DNA of 13,549 nt from CAVTLG01 sp963735495 (lineage in GTDB: Bacteria > Chloroflexota > Ktedonobacteria > Ktedonobacterales > Ktedonobacteraceae), in contig CAVTLG010000001.1 in assembly GCA_963735495.1 (NCBI GenBank), positions 1 through 13,549 of the forward strand, in the 5' to 3' direction. Position numbers and translations under genes: made by a program. The notes below the pieces were generated by a model. It ran no database searches. It saw nothing but the letters and a program-made list of their open reading frames with translations, and was not told where the DNA came from. Shown piece after piece: positions 1 through 6,810 of this stretch (the stretch's first letter is position 1; every line of letters starts with the position of its first letter).

Positions 1-366
1 GAGCATTAAGATGGCTCCGTCGTTGGCCAGGAGCGCGGTTACGGCGGTCGTGAGCAATAACACGAGACCGTAGAGCAACCAGCCTGAGCCGCGTCCCCAA
101 CGTGCCAGGCGCAGTGCAGCCCAGGTGAAGAAGCCATTGCTATCCAGCGCTTCTGAGAGTAAGAAGAGCGAGATTAAGGTCGCGCATGCATCCCATGTCG
201 TATTAAATATTGTCGTTAATAAATGCACTGAAAGCAGGCCCAGCACAAGTGACAGGAGCGCCCCGATACCTGCTGACCAGGCGACATGCAAGCCTCTCGG
301 ACGCGTAATAATAAGCAGCAGAACGCCGCTTAACAGTATTGCCGCCAGCACGGTCTGCACTGTCAT
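1..366 (-). CDS. arsB: ArsB-type arsenite/anion efflux membrane protein, N-terminal 122 residues (cut by left edge)
   Basis: The start is ATG at 364-366, preceded by GGAAGGAGAT with a 6-nt spacer. The frame stays open to base 1, so the C-terminus lies outside the window. The translation begins MTVQTVLAAILLSGVLLLII and shows at least three hydrophobic spans, at roughly residues 2-20, 30-52 and 60-75, with a fourth near 98-115. The stretches RPRGLHVAWSAGIGALLSL, FNTTWDACATLISLFLLSE, FFTWAALRLARWGRGSG and ALLANDGAILML follow the ArsB family pattern (IWNATATF, FFEWAALHVSRWGNG, ALFANDGA), by recall. Known members are about 430 residues with 10-12 TM helices, exporting arsenite or antimonite alone or with the ArsA ATPase. 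No arsR or arsC lies on the visible side. Other ion-transporter-superfamily members such as NhaD-like carriers are the alternative. The xylA terminator lies just upstream, so it is probably transcribed separately. Confidence 0.8.
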   Translation of the reverse strand, partial: MTVQTVLAAILLSGVLLLIITRPRGLHVAWSAGIGALLSLVLGLLSVHLLTTIFNTTWDACATLISLFLLSEALDSNGFFTWAALRLARWGRGSGWLLYGLVLLLTTAVTALLANDGAILML

Positions 367-399
367 AAATATCTCCTTCCTTGGAAGCATGCCACAAGC

Positions 400-452
400 A
401 TAATAAAACGACCATCGCAGATTTAGCTCCTCTGCGATGGTCGTTTTATTAT
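400..452 (-). terminator. Rho-independent terminator downstream of xylA
   Basis: There is a perfect 21-bp inverted repeat, with arms at 400-420 and 432-452 and an 11-nt loop. Read on the minus strand, the second arm ends in TTTTATTAT, giving a U-rich tail. It begins 34 bases after the xylA stop and ends 33 bases before the arsB-like ATG. It would therefore stop xylA transcripts and insulate the arsB-like gene. The plus-strand reading also ends in TTTTATTAT, so it could act in both directions. Confidence 0.85.
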
Positions 453-486
453 ACGTGAGGATGAACACGAAGATCTATGCAGGATC

Positions 487-1701
487 TCAACGGACGCCCA
501 GAATGTGCTCGACCGTCAGTTGGTCCAATTTCTCATACTGGTAGCCGCGTTGTGCCAGCGCATCGACGTCGAAGACCGTCTCCCTGAGCTTTTGCGCCAG
601 ATCTTTACTGTAGCCGTTGTGAACCTGCTCTAGCAAGGACTGGTGTTCCGCATTGCCACCGTTAATCGTCTTCAGCAGTTGTTGCACCTCGGGATCGGCA
701 TCAAAGCGCTGCGCCTTGGCCTTGAGGATGTTATAGGTGCGCATACAGCCGGACGCGAAGTCCCATACTCCCTGTACATCTTCAGTGCGATACGCATGGG
801 CGTCGAAGTGACGCGGTCCGTCATAGTGGTTATTTTCCAGCAGGCGTACCAGGAAGAACATACTCTTGATGCTCTCACTGCCAAAACGGAGATCCTGGTC
901 AAAACGAGGACCCTTCTGATCGTTGAGGTCGATATGGAAAAGTTTCCCGGCTTCAAGGGCCTGCGCTACCCCATGCACAAAGTTCAGACCTGACATATGC
1001 TCGTGAGCTACTTCAGGATTGACGCCGATCATCTCTGGATGGTCGAGGGTATAGATAAAGGCGAGCATGTGGCCGATGGTCGCAAAATAGGTATCGGAAC
1101 GTGGCTCGTTGGGTTTTGGCTCTAAGGCCAGGCGCAGATGATAGCCGTTATCAATGACATACTGGCTCAAAAAGTTAAGCGCGTCACGCATGCGCTTGAG
1201 GGCTGTGACAGGATCTTTGCTTGCCTCACTATCGACACCCTCGCGTCCGCCCCAGAAGACATAGGTGGATGCACCGAGTTCTACACCGAGATCGATAGCC
1301 CGCATCGTTTTCTGGAGCGCGAACGCGCGCACGCTGGGATCGACAGCGGTAAATGCGCCATCCTTGAAGATAGGATGGTAGAAGAGGTTCGTCGTAGCCA
1401 TCGGCACGATCATGCCGTAATCATGCAAGGCTTGCTTGAACTCACGTACAATGCGGTCGCGCTCGGCAGGTGTGGCATTGAATGGCACGAGATCATTATC
1501 GTGAAGATTAATGCCCCACGCACCGAGTTCTGAGAGTTTCTTGACACTCTCCACTGGATTGAGGGCCGGGCGCACAAAATCTCCGAACGGATCACGGCCC
1601 TGATTACCAACGGTCCAGAGTCCAAAGCTGAATTTATCAGCTTTTTTGGGTGTATATTGCTCGCTAGTAATTTCCTGGGTCATGTGTGATGGTACTGTCA
1701 T
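487..1701 (-). CDS. xylA: Xylose isomerase (class I, Streptomyces type)
   Basis: This enzyme interconverts D-xylose and D-xylulose (also D-glucose and D-fructose) in the cytoplasm, using two divalent metals in a TIM barrel. The protein has 404 residues; actinobacterial class I enzymes are about 390. Every catalytic residue I recall from the Streptomyces enzyme is present at a constant +13 offset: His67 and Asp70 (INLHDND), Trp150 (VFWGGREG), Glu194 and Lys196 (LEPKPNEPR), Glu230 and His233 (NPEVAHEH), Asp258, Asp268 and Asp270 (FDQDLRFG), Asp300 (HFDAHAYRTED). I chose ATG 1699-1701 because AGGAAGG lies 7 nt upstream and a strong promoter lies at 1747-1776. The longer frame back to 1833 would start upstream of that promoter. 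No xylB or xylose transporter is adjacent. The MFS transporter at 2331-3662 is a possible partner, but this is unproven. Confidence 0.96.
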   Translation of the reverse strand: MTVPSHMTQEITSEQYTPKKADKFSFGLWTVGNQGRDPFGDFVRPALNPVESVKKLSELGAWGINLHDNDLVPFNATPAERDRIVREFKQALHDYGMIVPMATTNLFYHPIFKDGAFTAVDPSVRAFALQKTMRAIDLGVELGASTYVFWGGREGVDSEASKDPVTALKRMRDALNFLSQYVIDNGYHLRLALEPKPNEPRSDTYFATIGHMLAFIYTLDHPEMIGVNPEVAHEHMSGLNFVHGVAQALEAGKLFHIDLNDQKGPRFDQDLRFGSESIKSMFFLVRLLENNHYDGPRHFDAHAYRTEDVQGVWDFASGCMRTYNILKAKAQRFDADPEVQQLLKTINGGNAEHQSLLEQVHNGYSKDLAQKLRETVFDVDALAQRGYQYEKLDQLTVEHILGVR

Positions 1702-1746
1702 TATAGCCTTCCTTTTTAGCTGAAAATAGGCGTTGACGCTCTGTCC

Positions 1747-1776
1747 ATTATAGACTCTCGGCAGCCTGTATTGCAA
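1747..1776 (-). promoter_or_regulatory. Sigma70-type promoter of xylA
   Basis: On the minus strand there is TTGCAA (1771-1776), an 18-bp spacer, and a perfect TATAAT (1747-1752). The predicted start site is near 1740, giving a leader of about 39 nt before the xylA ATG at 1701. Its position rules out the longer in-frame start at 1833. Confidence 0.75.
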
Positions 1777-1933
1777 AGGGAGGCGTGGAGCGTGGTAACA
1801 TCTATTTGCCAGGAGGAGTTGATCCAGGTACAACGTGAATAGACGAAGAGCAAGCTTGACGCTGTCTTCGCCTATTGCTATGACTGGCTGCAGAGAGATC
1901 CGTATTGCTCTGCGTATCTATTGGCGCACAGCT

Positions 1934-2134
1934 TCAATGAGCTTGATCGGTCAGCTTGCCAGTCTGGAATAGCCAGCGGACAAACTCAAGGCGGCGGTGT
2001 TCGGTAGGCGTTTGATCCATTTCACCGACGGTAAAATGCCTGCGGAAGCGTGCGATGCGATCAATTTCCGCATGGCTAAAGCCTGCTTTCCGTAACAATT
2101 CGAATGCTTCTTTGTGGTCCATATACTGATACAT
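1934..2134 (-). CDS. Small conserved-looking hypothetical protein (66 aa)
   Basis: I do not recognise this protein. The start ATG at 2132-2134 has an excellent ribosome-binding site (AAGGAGGACGAC-ATG), which is the main argument that it is real. The sequence is soluble, charged and probably all-helical: DHKEAFELLRKAGFSHAEID looks like a helix-turn-helix-like or UBA-like pair of helices, followed by HRRLEFVRWLFQTGKL. There is no signal peptide or membrane span. It stands alone on the minus strand, with 196 bases to the MFS gene upstream and 232 bases to xylA downstream, so it is probably monocistronic. The function is unknown. A small nucleic-acid-binding or adaptor role would be speculation. 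Confidence 0.65.
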   Translation of the reverse strand: MYQYMDHKEAFELLRKAGFSHAEIDRIARFRRHFTVGEMDQTPTEHRRLEFVRWLFQTGKLTDQAH

Positions 2135-2233
2135 GTCGTCCTCCTTGCCTGAGTCGTCTCGTTACACTATTGGTTGTTGTCTTCAACACGTTTCAATCTG
2201 TCTGTTGGTTGTATGAAAATACAGGAAGGAAGA

Positions 2234-2261
2234 AATATTTACACTGTTTATGATAAATATT
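2234..2261. promoter_or_regulatory. AT-rich inverted repeat, candidate operator
   Basis: Arms AATATTTA (2234-2241) and TAAATATT (2254-2261) are separated by 12 bases. They sit in the AT-rich gap between the end of the MFS gene and the 66-aa gene. The repeat lies about 100 bases upstream of the small gene's ATG, where a regulator could bind. It has no T-run that would make it a clear terminator. Confidence 0.3.
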
Positions 2262-2330
2262 CACATTCTCAGATATAACGTTTTTCTCTTAAAAATAGCT
2301 AATATACTTACAAAATACTGATACTGCGTT

Positions 2331-3662
2331 TTAAATAGCCTGCGTGAGGATACTGAAAAGGCAGATAATCCCGAGGAGGGCTGCCGCGACGACGAAAATT
2401 CCTGTCGATCCATGGCGTTGTAGTGCCAGTAATACAATGAATGGGAGTATGCTATTTGTGAGGTAATTCAGACTACGACCGATATTTACAACAGGATCGC
2501 GTATCTGCTCAGGGAAAAGCTCTAGCTGGTGGATATGGAAGACGTTCGCGAAAACATTGCTGCTCGCGGTCAGCAGGATGCCTGTAATAATGATGAAGGG
2601 GAAGGCTGTGGCCAGGCCGAAGAGCAAACAGACGATGATTACTAATAGCGCGCTGCCCAGCAGAAGCCACTGCTGTCTGTAACGCTCTATCAAGAAGACC
2701 GAGAGCAGTGATCCGCAAGGATAGCCAACAAAAATCAACGCCGCATAGATGGGGATAGTTGTGCTGCTGAAGCCTTTTTGCAGCAGGATCGCGAAGGCCA
2801 GCGATCCAAAGCTGCCATAGCTAATGACCTGTAGCAACTGACCTATCCACTGCATCGCTATGCGTTTCGTATAGACACTGGTGAATATTGCGGCGGAGAG
2901 CGAGCTCGTGGGTATTTCAGGCACGACATCAACTGGGGGTGGCAGTTGCTCCAACTCCAGTTCCTGCATGGCCTGGAGTTCAATCTGATTAAGTGCTGCG
3001 TGTGCGGCGCTGCTGCGTTGGCGGATTTCGTACCAGCGAGGCGATGCAGGGAGTTTCGTGCGCAAGAACCAGATAAGTGGCGCACCTAATGCGCCAAATG
3101 CGAGCAGGAAGCGCCAGCCGGGCAGTGATAGTATATCGAGGTCGAGGGCGAATTGTCCCACGAAGGCAGCTACGGGTGCGCCACAAAAACCGAGCGCGTA
3201 GGTCCATGCTAGATAGCGGTTACGCGCATGCTCAGGGAACATTTCACTGATATAGATATCGGTCAGGGATAGAGCCGCTCCCACACCAACTCCAGCTAGC
3301 AAACGTAGTAGGATAAACCAGCTATAATTGGGAGCAAACGCCCCGGCGAGATTAGCGCTGGAAGTGATCAAGAGCGTCACAAGGTACATGCTGCGGCGGC
3401 TGGTGTAGTGCAAAATCGTGTTGAAAAGAGTGGCACCGCTAAACATACCGATGAAGCCCGCGCTTATGATAAGCGCTGTTTGTATCGTATTCAGCCGGAA
3501 CAGAGGAGCCAGTGTGATTGCAAGCAAGCCACCAAGAAAAATAGTATAAAAATGAAAGAAAGCACCGATGCCCAATACAAGAGAGAGCTTGCGATGCCAG
3601 GAGAGTAGTGGTAAACGGTCGATACGGGATGCCACTGTAATCAGGGGACTCGACTTTTTCAT
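2331..3662 (-). CDS. MFS transporter, sugar-porter / metabolite:H+ symporter type (12 TM)
   Basis: This is a 443-residue inner-membrane secondary transporter. About 12 hydrophobic segments fall in two halves (residues ~25-200 and ~268-440), separated by a polar loop (~200-265) rich in Glu, Gln and Pro, the usual MFS arrangement. Recognisable signatures are RLLAGVGVGAALSLTDIYIS followed by EMFPEHARNRYLAW at the TM4-TM5 region, matching the sugar-porter R-GxG...E..P...R pattern, and LPASPRWYEIRQR at the end of the first half (compare PESPRWL in sugar porters). A matching second-half signature appears as LELFPEQIRDPVVNIGRSLNYL. The start ATG at 3660-3662 follows GGAGG with an 8-nt spacer. The substrate cannot be read from sequence; aromatic acids, niacin-like acids and sugars are all possible. 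It is transcribed away from the DUF4870 gene. Confidence 0.85.
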   Translation of the reverse strand: MKKSSPLITVASRIDRLPLLSWHRKLSLVLGIGAFFHFYTIFLGGLLAITLAPLFRLNTIQTALIISAGFIGMFSGATLFNTILHYTSRRSMYLVTLLITSSANLAGAFAPNYSWFILLRLLAGVGVGAALSLTDIYISEMFPEHARNRYLAWTYALGFCGAPVAAFVGQFALDLDILSLPGWRFLLAFGALGAPLIWFLRTKLPASPRWYEIRQRSSAAHAALNQIELQAMQELELEQLPPPVDVVPEIPTSSLSAAIFTSVYTKRIAMQWIGQLLQVISYGSFGSLAFAILLQKGFSSTTIPIYAALIFVGYPCGSLLSVFLIERYRQQWLLLGSALLVIIVCLLFGLATAFPFIIITGILLTASSNVFANVFHIHQLELFPEQIRDPVVNIGRSLNYLTNSILPFIVLLALQRHGSTGIFVVAAALLGIICLFSILTQAI

Positions 3663-3968
3663 CAGCTCAACCTCCGTTCAAATCCTTGCGCGCCTTTCAT
3701 GCAGTCAGCGAGCTATGCCAGAACCTGAGAGTGGGAGTAAGAGATGCGCGTGTGTGCTCTGCTGATAAATGACACCTCCGTCGTTGTGTAGGGAATGCGC
3801 TATTTTTTGCGCAAAGAGACAGTAAGAAACAGGATTTGCCGCGCTGAAGAGAAGTGTAGCATAAAAATCTCGTAAAAATCAAGGCGCTCGGCCATGTCTA
3901 ACCTTTCCTGAGTTGGGGCGTAATAAATGGTAGACGCGTGTTTCTTTCAAAGAAGGAGAGTTGCTCTG
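3663..3968. other. Divergent intergenic region between the MFS transporter and the DUF4870 gene
   Basis: These 306 bases contain no supported gene. They hold the start signals of both neighbours and overlapping candidate promoters near 3836-3882. A small GCGC...GCGC inverted repeat flanks a T-run near 3797-3812. The short frames here lack ribosome-binding sites and coding character. Confidence 0.6.
3853..3882 (-). promoter_or_regulatory. Candidate promoter of the MFS transporter, overlapping a weaker plus-strand promoter
   Basis: On the minus strand there is TTGATT (3877-3882), an 18-bp spacer and TACACT (3853-3858). It implies a leader of about 185 nt before the MFS ATG at 3662. On the plus strand, TTGCCG (3836-3841) followed 18 bases later by CATAAA (3860-3865) could serve the DUF4870 gene. 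If both are used they would compete for RNA polymerase. Confidence 0.4.
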
Positions 3969-4643
3969 ATGAGTACAAGTCCGAACCAGGGCCAGAACCC
4001 TGATCCGTCAAAATATGGTGGGTATACAGGATATACGCCGCCCAATCCGGCTGATGATCCTTATGGATCTTATAGTCAGTCAAGTGGTGCCCAGCAGTCA
4101 GGCGCAGGCTATCAAGGCAGTGATCCTAATTATGTCTATGGTCAACAGGGTCAACAGCAACAATATGCTTCAGGTGGTCAGCAGCAGCAGCAATATAACA
4201 CCTATCAGCCGCCACAGAGCGTTGGAGGCGTGGGCGGGAAAAATGCCGGGGCGAATAGCCCTACCTCTCTAGGCATGACTGCTCGCATGGAAGCGTTATT
4301 GAGCTACCTGTTTATCTGTTTTTCAGGCCTGGTGTTTTTCTTTCTGGAGCGGAAGAATAGCTTTGTGCGCTATAACGCGGCGCAATCGATTGTCGTGTTT
4401 GGGCCGTTCTTTATCGTCTACACGATATTGAAATTGATTGTTGGTATCACCTCTGGCATCTTTCTCATCGGTGGGCTGTTTGGGTTTGTGTTTGGTACTG
4501 TAGCCACGCTGCTCGGCATCGTCTTTGGGCTACTCTGGGTCTACCTGTTGATACAGGCCTATCGTGGAGTCACGGTCAGGTTGCCTTACGCCAGCGTGTA
4601 TACCGATGCTTTGTTGAAACGCTTTGGTGGAGGAAAGGTATAA
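3969..4643 (+). CDS. DUF4870-type membrane protein with Gln/Gly/Tyr-rich N-terminus
   Basis: The protein has 224 residues. Residues 1-100 are low-complexity and disordered, rich in Gln, Gly, Tyr, Ser and Pro, including a run of five Gln at 71-75. Residues ~105-200 are hydrophobic with three to four membrane spans. The core ARMEALLSYLFICFSGLVFF, then LERKNSFVRYNAAQSIVVFG, matches the DUF4870/Tic20-like family pattern (membrane helix, then E-N-FVRFHA-QS). The family has no established biochemical role. ATG 3969 was chosen because GAAGGAGAG lies 8 nt upstream; the in-frame ATG at 3927 has no good site. It is followed after 60 bases by an SDR gene on the same strand, with an intercistronic hairpin between them. 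The N-terminus might mediate self-association, which is inference. Confidence 0.75.
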   Translation: MSTSPNQGQNPDPSKYGGYTGYTPPNPADDPYGSYSQSSGAQQSGAGYQGSDPNYVYGQQGQQQQYASGGQQQQQYNTYQPPQSVGGVGGKNAGANSPTSLGMTARMEALLSYLFICFSGLVFFFLERKNSFVRYNAAQSIVVFGPFFIVYTILKLIVGITSGIFLIGGLFGFVFGTVATLLGIVFGLLWVYLLIQAYRGVTVRLPYASVYTDALLKRFGGGKV

Positions 4644-4661
4644 ATCCCTGCAATCTTTCCT

Positions 4662-4703
4662 TCCATCGCCTGAAGGCGTATGGATGTGTTGAAAGGATTT
4701 TGG
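4662..4703 (+). repeat. Intercistronic hairpin plus RBS module, copy 1
   Basis: The stem TCCAT-CGCC (4662-4670), loop TGAA (4671-4674) and stem GGCG-T-ATGGA (4675-4684) fold into a 9-bp hairpin with one bulged T. It is followed by a spacer containing GAAAGGATTTTGG, directly before the SDR ATG at 4704. The same arrangement, nearly base for base, occurs on the minus strand at 10151-10193 before the MFS exporter. The hairpin would occlude an alternative in-frame ATG at 4680. Confidence 0.7.
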
Positions 4704-5585
4704 ATGCCTATGCTCATGCAAGAGAAGACCTGCATTGTGACCGGCTCTAGTTCAGGCATCGGGAAGGAAACCGCCCTGGGACTCGCCAGAATGGGGGCAC
4801 AGGTCGTCATGATTTGCCGGGATCGTGCCAGCGGCGAGGAGGCTCAACGCGAAATCAAACGCAGCAGTGGGAATGAGCAGATCGATTTGTTTCTGGCTGA
4901 CCTCTCTTCGCAGCAGGAAGTTCGGCAGGAGGCTCAGGAGATGCAGTCACGCTATGCTCAGATCAATGTGCTGATAAATAATGCGGGGAAGATCTTTCCA
5001 GAACGCCAGGTGAGTCGTGACGGAATTGAAATGTCCTTTGCCGTCAATCACCTGGCGGCATTTCTCCTCACCAACCTGCTGCTTAAAACGCTCAAGGCGA
5101 GTGCGCCTGCGCGCATTGTCAATGTCTCCTCCTCGGATAGCCAGGCTCGCGGTCTCAACCTGGATGATTTGCAGAGCGAGCAGACCTATGCAAAGAGGCA
5201 AGCGTATGCGAAAGCCAAGCTTGCATTGCTGCTTTTTTCCTATGATCTGGCCCGACAACTTGCGGGAACGGGTGTCACAGTGAATTGTTTGCATCCTGAC
5301 TACGTAGGAACGCAGCAAATCGATAGGGGCATACCATCGTATGCACGAGCACTAACCGGTATCCTCAAACGTTTGTTCAGCACACCGGAGCAAGGAGCAC
5401 AGACATCGCTCTACCTGGCGACGTCGCCGGACCTGGAGGGCATAACTGGCAAATATTTTGATCAGCGTCGAGAGAAGACAACCGTTCCTCTTTCCTATGA
5501 CACTGCCTGGCAAGAGCAGATCTGGAAGATAAGTGCAGCATTGACTGGCCTGGATGTAGCAACGGTCTCCCAAAGTCAGGCATAG
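4704..5585 (+). CDS. Short-chain dehydrogenase/reductase (retinol-dehydrogenase-like SDR)
   Basis: This is a cytoplasmic NAD(P)-dependent oxidoreductase of 293 residues. Motifs in order: TGSSSGIG nucleotide-binding loop (13-20), an arginine in ICRDRASG after beta-2 that suggests NADP(H) preference, ADLSS (~65-69), NNAG (92-95), the catalytic serine region VNVSSSDS (Ser142-144), and Tyr168-x-x-x-Lys172 (AYAKAK). The region LLTNLLLKTLKASAPARIVN and the overall order resemble the retinol dehydrogenase/WWOX/protochlorophyllide-reductase-like branch. The usual HPG-x-V motif is HPDYVGT here, with Asp replacing Gly. ATG 4704 was chosen: GAAAGGA lies 6 nt upstream. The ATG at 4680 would be only 3-4 nt from its GAAGG and lies inside the hairpin. 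The substrate is unknown. It may be cotranscribed with the DUF4870 gene. Confidence 0.88.
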   Translation: MPMLMQEKTCIVTGSSSGIGKETALGLARMGAQVVMICRDRASGEEAQREIKRSSGNEQIDLFLADLSSQQEVRQEAQEMQSRYAQINVLINNAGKIFPERQVSRDGIEMSFAVNHLAAFLLTNLLLKTLKASAPARIVNVSSSDSQARGLNLDDLQSEQTYAKRQAYAKAKLALLLFSYDLARQLAGTGVTVNCLHPDYVGTQQIDRGIPSYARALTGILKRLFSTPEQGAQTSLYLATSPDLEGITGKYFDQRREKTTVPLSYDTAWQEQIWKISAALTGLDVATVSQSQA

Positions 5586-5611
5586 TATATTTTCTCTTGC
5601 TGTTTCTAGAA

Positions 5612-5646
5612 GTGGGACGAGGATGAATGGAAAACCCTCGTCCTAC
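5612..5646 (+). terminator. Hairpin after the SDR gene, possible terminator and member of a small repeat
   Basis: GGACGAGG (5615-5622) pairs with CCTCGTCC (5636-5643) across a 13-nt loop, with outer G-T and T-A pairs. It begins 27 bases after the SDR stop. There is no T-run, so termination is uncertain. The pattern GAGGATG..GGAAA..CGTCCTAC recurs at 11257-11287. Confidence 0.4.
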
Positions 5647-5730
5647 CGCGATCTCGACCGTTTGCTTTGGTGGGTTGGTGCAGGTAACGGGCGAGATCAG
5701 CGATACGGCACCCGAATTTAACTGGGCTAT

Positions 5731-5745
5731 ATGTGTTAAACACAT
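5731..5745. promoter_or_regulatory. 15-bp palindrome ATGTGTT-A-AACACAT, candidate operator
   Basis: Perfect 7-bp arms surround a single central base. It lies 146 bases after the SDR stop and about 150 bases upstream of the fucR promoter. A size near 15 bp with an odd centre suits dimeric GntR, LacI or CRP-type regulators. Which regulator binds, if any, is unknown. Confidence 0.35.
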
Positions 5746-5781
5746 TCGAAAAAAATTTGGCTCTCCGTCTATGAGAGGAAA

Positions 5782-5863
5782 ATCGGGTTAGGGCGTGCCC
5801 TGGAGGCCACGATACAAGCGCCCAGGGCGCACGCGAGGTGACGCCCCTACCCGGTTCCCCGAT
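5782..5863. repeat. GC-rich palindromic intergenic repeat, copy A (degraded left arm)
   Basis: The left arm CGGGTTAGGGCGT (5784-5796) and right arm ACGCCCCTACCCGG (5841-5854) are inverted. The interior GGGCGCACGCGAGGTG just inside the right arm is identical to copy B at 8247-8262. The interior of the left half has diverged. Confidence 0.75.
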
Positions 5864-5894
5864 GTTTCACCCTCCCGAAATTTATGCCAGCCTC

Positions 5895-5923
5895 TTGTAA
5901 AATATGCGTACTCTGAGTACAAT
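5895..5923 (+). promoter_or_regulatory. fucR-fucD promoter with embedded operator
   Basis: TTGTAA (5895-5900), a 17-bp spacer and TACAAT (5918-5923) form a good sigma70-type promoter, with a predicted start near 5930. The palindrome GTACTC-T-GAGTAC (5908-5920) fills the spacer and covers half of the -10 element. A protein bound there would block RNA polymerase, which fits autoregulation by the FadR-type regulator encoded next. Confidence 0.6.
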
Positions 5924-5981
5924 TACCTCTAGCTGTACTTTCGCTAGTATGCCCAGAGGCTATTTTTCTGGGTATTTGTGT

Positions 5982-6002
5982 CGTATTTATGCTATGAATA
6001 CG
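5982..6002. promoter_or_regulatory. Second palindrome upstream of fucR
   Basis: CGTATTTAT (5982-5990) and ATGAATACG (5994-6002) are 9-bp arms with one mismatch around GCT. The palindrome ends 37 bases before the GTG start and lies in the predicted mRNA leader. It could be a second (roadblock) operator or part of an alternative promoter. Confidence 0.4.
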
Positions 6003-6039
6003 TGCTGCCAATAGGCTATTTTGGGTAGGAGGAGGACTG

Positions 6040-6810
6040 GTGAAGAGTAATACGCATGATGTGCATGCTAAATCTGCCATCCCAGCATACCGGCCTCAAT
6101 ATGAGATTGTGGCTGAAAAGATTGTCGAATTTATCACGAGCACAGGCATGAAATCTGGTGATCGCTTACCGACCGAGCTGGGACTTGGTGAGCAGCTGGG
6201 TGTCAGTCGCAGTATCGTACGCGAGGCAATAAAATATTTGACTGCTACTGGACTGGTAGCGGCACGCAAAGGGGTCGGCGTCTACGTGGCAGGAAAATCG
6301 CATGTATTGGCCGGTTCCGCTCTACGCTTCTCTCTGTCCGTTGACCCGGAGCATATGCAGTCTCTCTTTGAGTTCCGCGTGATGCAGGAAATGCTGGCGA
6401 CGAAATTGGCTGCGGAACAGATTACTCTGCCAGAGCTGCGGGAGTTGGCGAAAATCGTCAGCGCTGGCCGCTCGTATGCTGATACTGAAGCATGGGAAGC
6501 ATTTCTCGCCAGCGATGATGCATTTCACCTGACGATTGCTCGTGCCACACACAATCCCTTTCTTGTCGAAACCATTGATAGCATCTTGCAGTTACAACGC
6601 TGGGCGGTCAAGTTCATGACTGGAGGTGCGCCTGGCTCGTTACGCCTCTCAGCCGAACAGCACGAGGCTGTTTTCGAGGCCATTAGAGACGGGCAATCTG
6701 AGGTAGCGGCTCGGGCTGTTCAGGTGCATGTGGAGAGTGCCCTGACTGCGTACCGTCAGGAAGTACGGCGACGCCTGCTCGCCGCTGAAGCGCCAAAAAA
6801 GGAGCTATGA
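6040..6810 (+). CDS. FadR-subfamily GntR transcriptional regulator (wHTH + FCD), probable L-fuconate regulator
   Basis: This is a 256-residue DNA-binding repressor. The winged HTH at ~20-85 shows the GntR pattern: SGDRLPTELGLGEQLGVSRS, then IVREAIKYLTATGLVAARKG. The C-terminal FCD all-helical ligand domain (~105-235) has the expected metal/ligand residues: DDAFH (Asp159, His163), His208 in SAEQHEAVFEAI, and His230 in VQVHVESAL. FCD regulators commonly sense sugar acids or organic acids. Translation starts with GTG at 6040 after GGAGGAGG (5-nt spacing). The stop codon overlaps the fucD start, so the two genes are translationally coupled and the effector is probably L-fuconate or a downstream product (inference). 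Palindromes at 5908-5920 and 5982-6002 are its likely operators. Confidence 0.9.
   Translation: MKSNTHDVHAKSAIPAYRPQYEIVAEKIVEFITSTGMKSGDRLPTELGLGEQLGVSRSIVREAIKYLTATGLVAARKGVGVYVAGKSHVLAGSALRFSLSVDPEHMQSLFEFRVMQEMLATKLAAEQITLPELRELAKIVSAGRSYADTEAWEAFLASDDAFHLTIARATHNPFLVETIDSILQLQRWAVKFMTGGAPGSLRLSAEQHEAVFEAIRDGQSEVAARAVQVHVESALTAYRQEVRRRLLAAEAPKKEL

Larger units (their letters stand above)
5586..5894. other. Intergenic region after the SDR gene: hairpin, palindrome and GC-rich repeat
   Basis: No coding sequence is supported. In order there is a hairpin at 5612-5646, a distant GATCTCG/CGAGATC pair (5650-5656 and 5692-5698), an odd-centred 15-bp palindrome (5731-5745), a run of seven A, and one degraded copy of the palindromic repeat family (5782-5863). 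The fucR promoter region follows at 5895. Confidence 0.6.

Noticed and set aside
1138..1533. 131-residue plus-strand frame
   Set aside because: It lies wholly inside xylA, whose catalytic residues are all conserved in the other strand; no ribosome-binding site.
1702..1833. Longer N-terminus of XylA (44 extra residues)
   Set aside because: The extension would begin upstream of a strong promoter (-10 at 1747-1752), is not family-like, and ATG 1701 has a good ribosome-binding site.
3927..3968. Earlier ATG for the DUF4870 gene
   Set aside because: It has no good ribosome-binding site; the ATG at 3969 has GAAGGAGAG at ideal spacing.
5782..5863. GC-rich repeats as a CRISPR array or riboswitch
   Set aside because: There is no regular spacer pattern; copies are single, inverted relative to one another, and unrelated to the functions of neighbouring genes.
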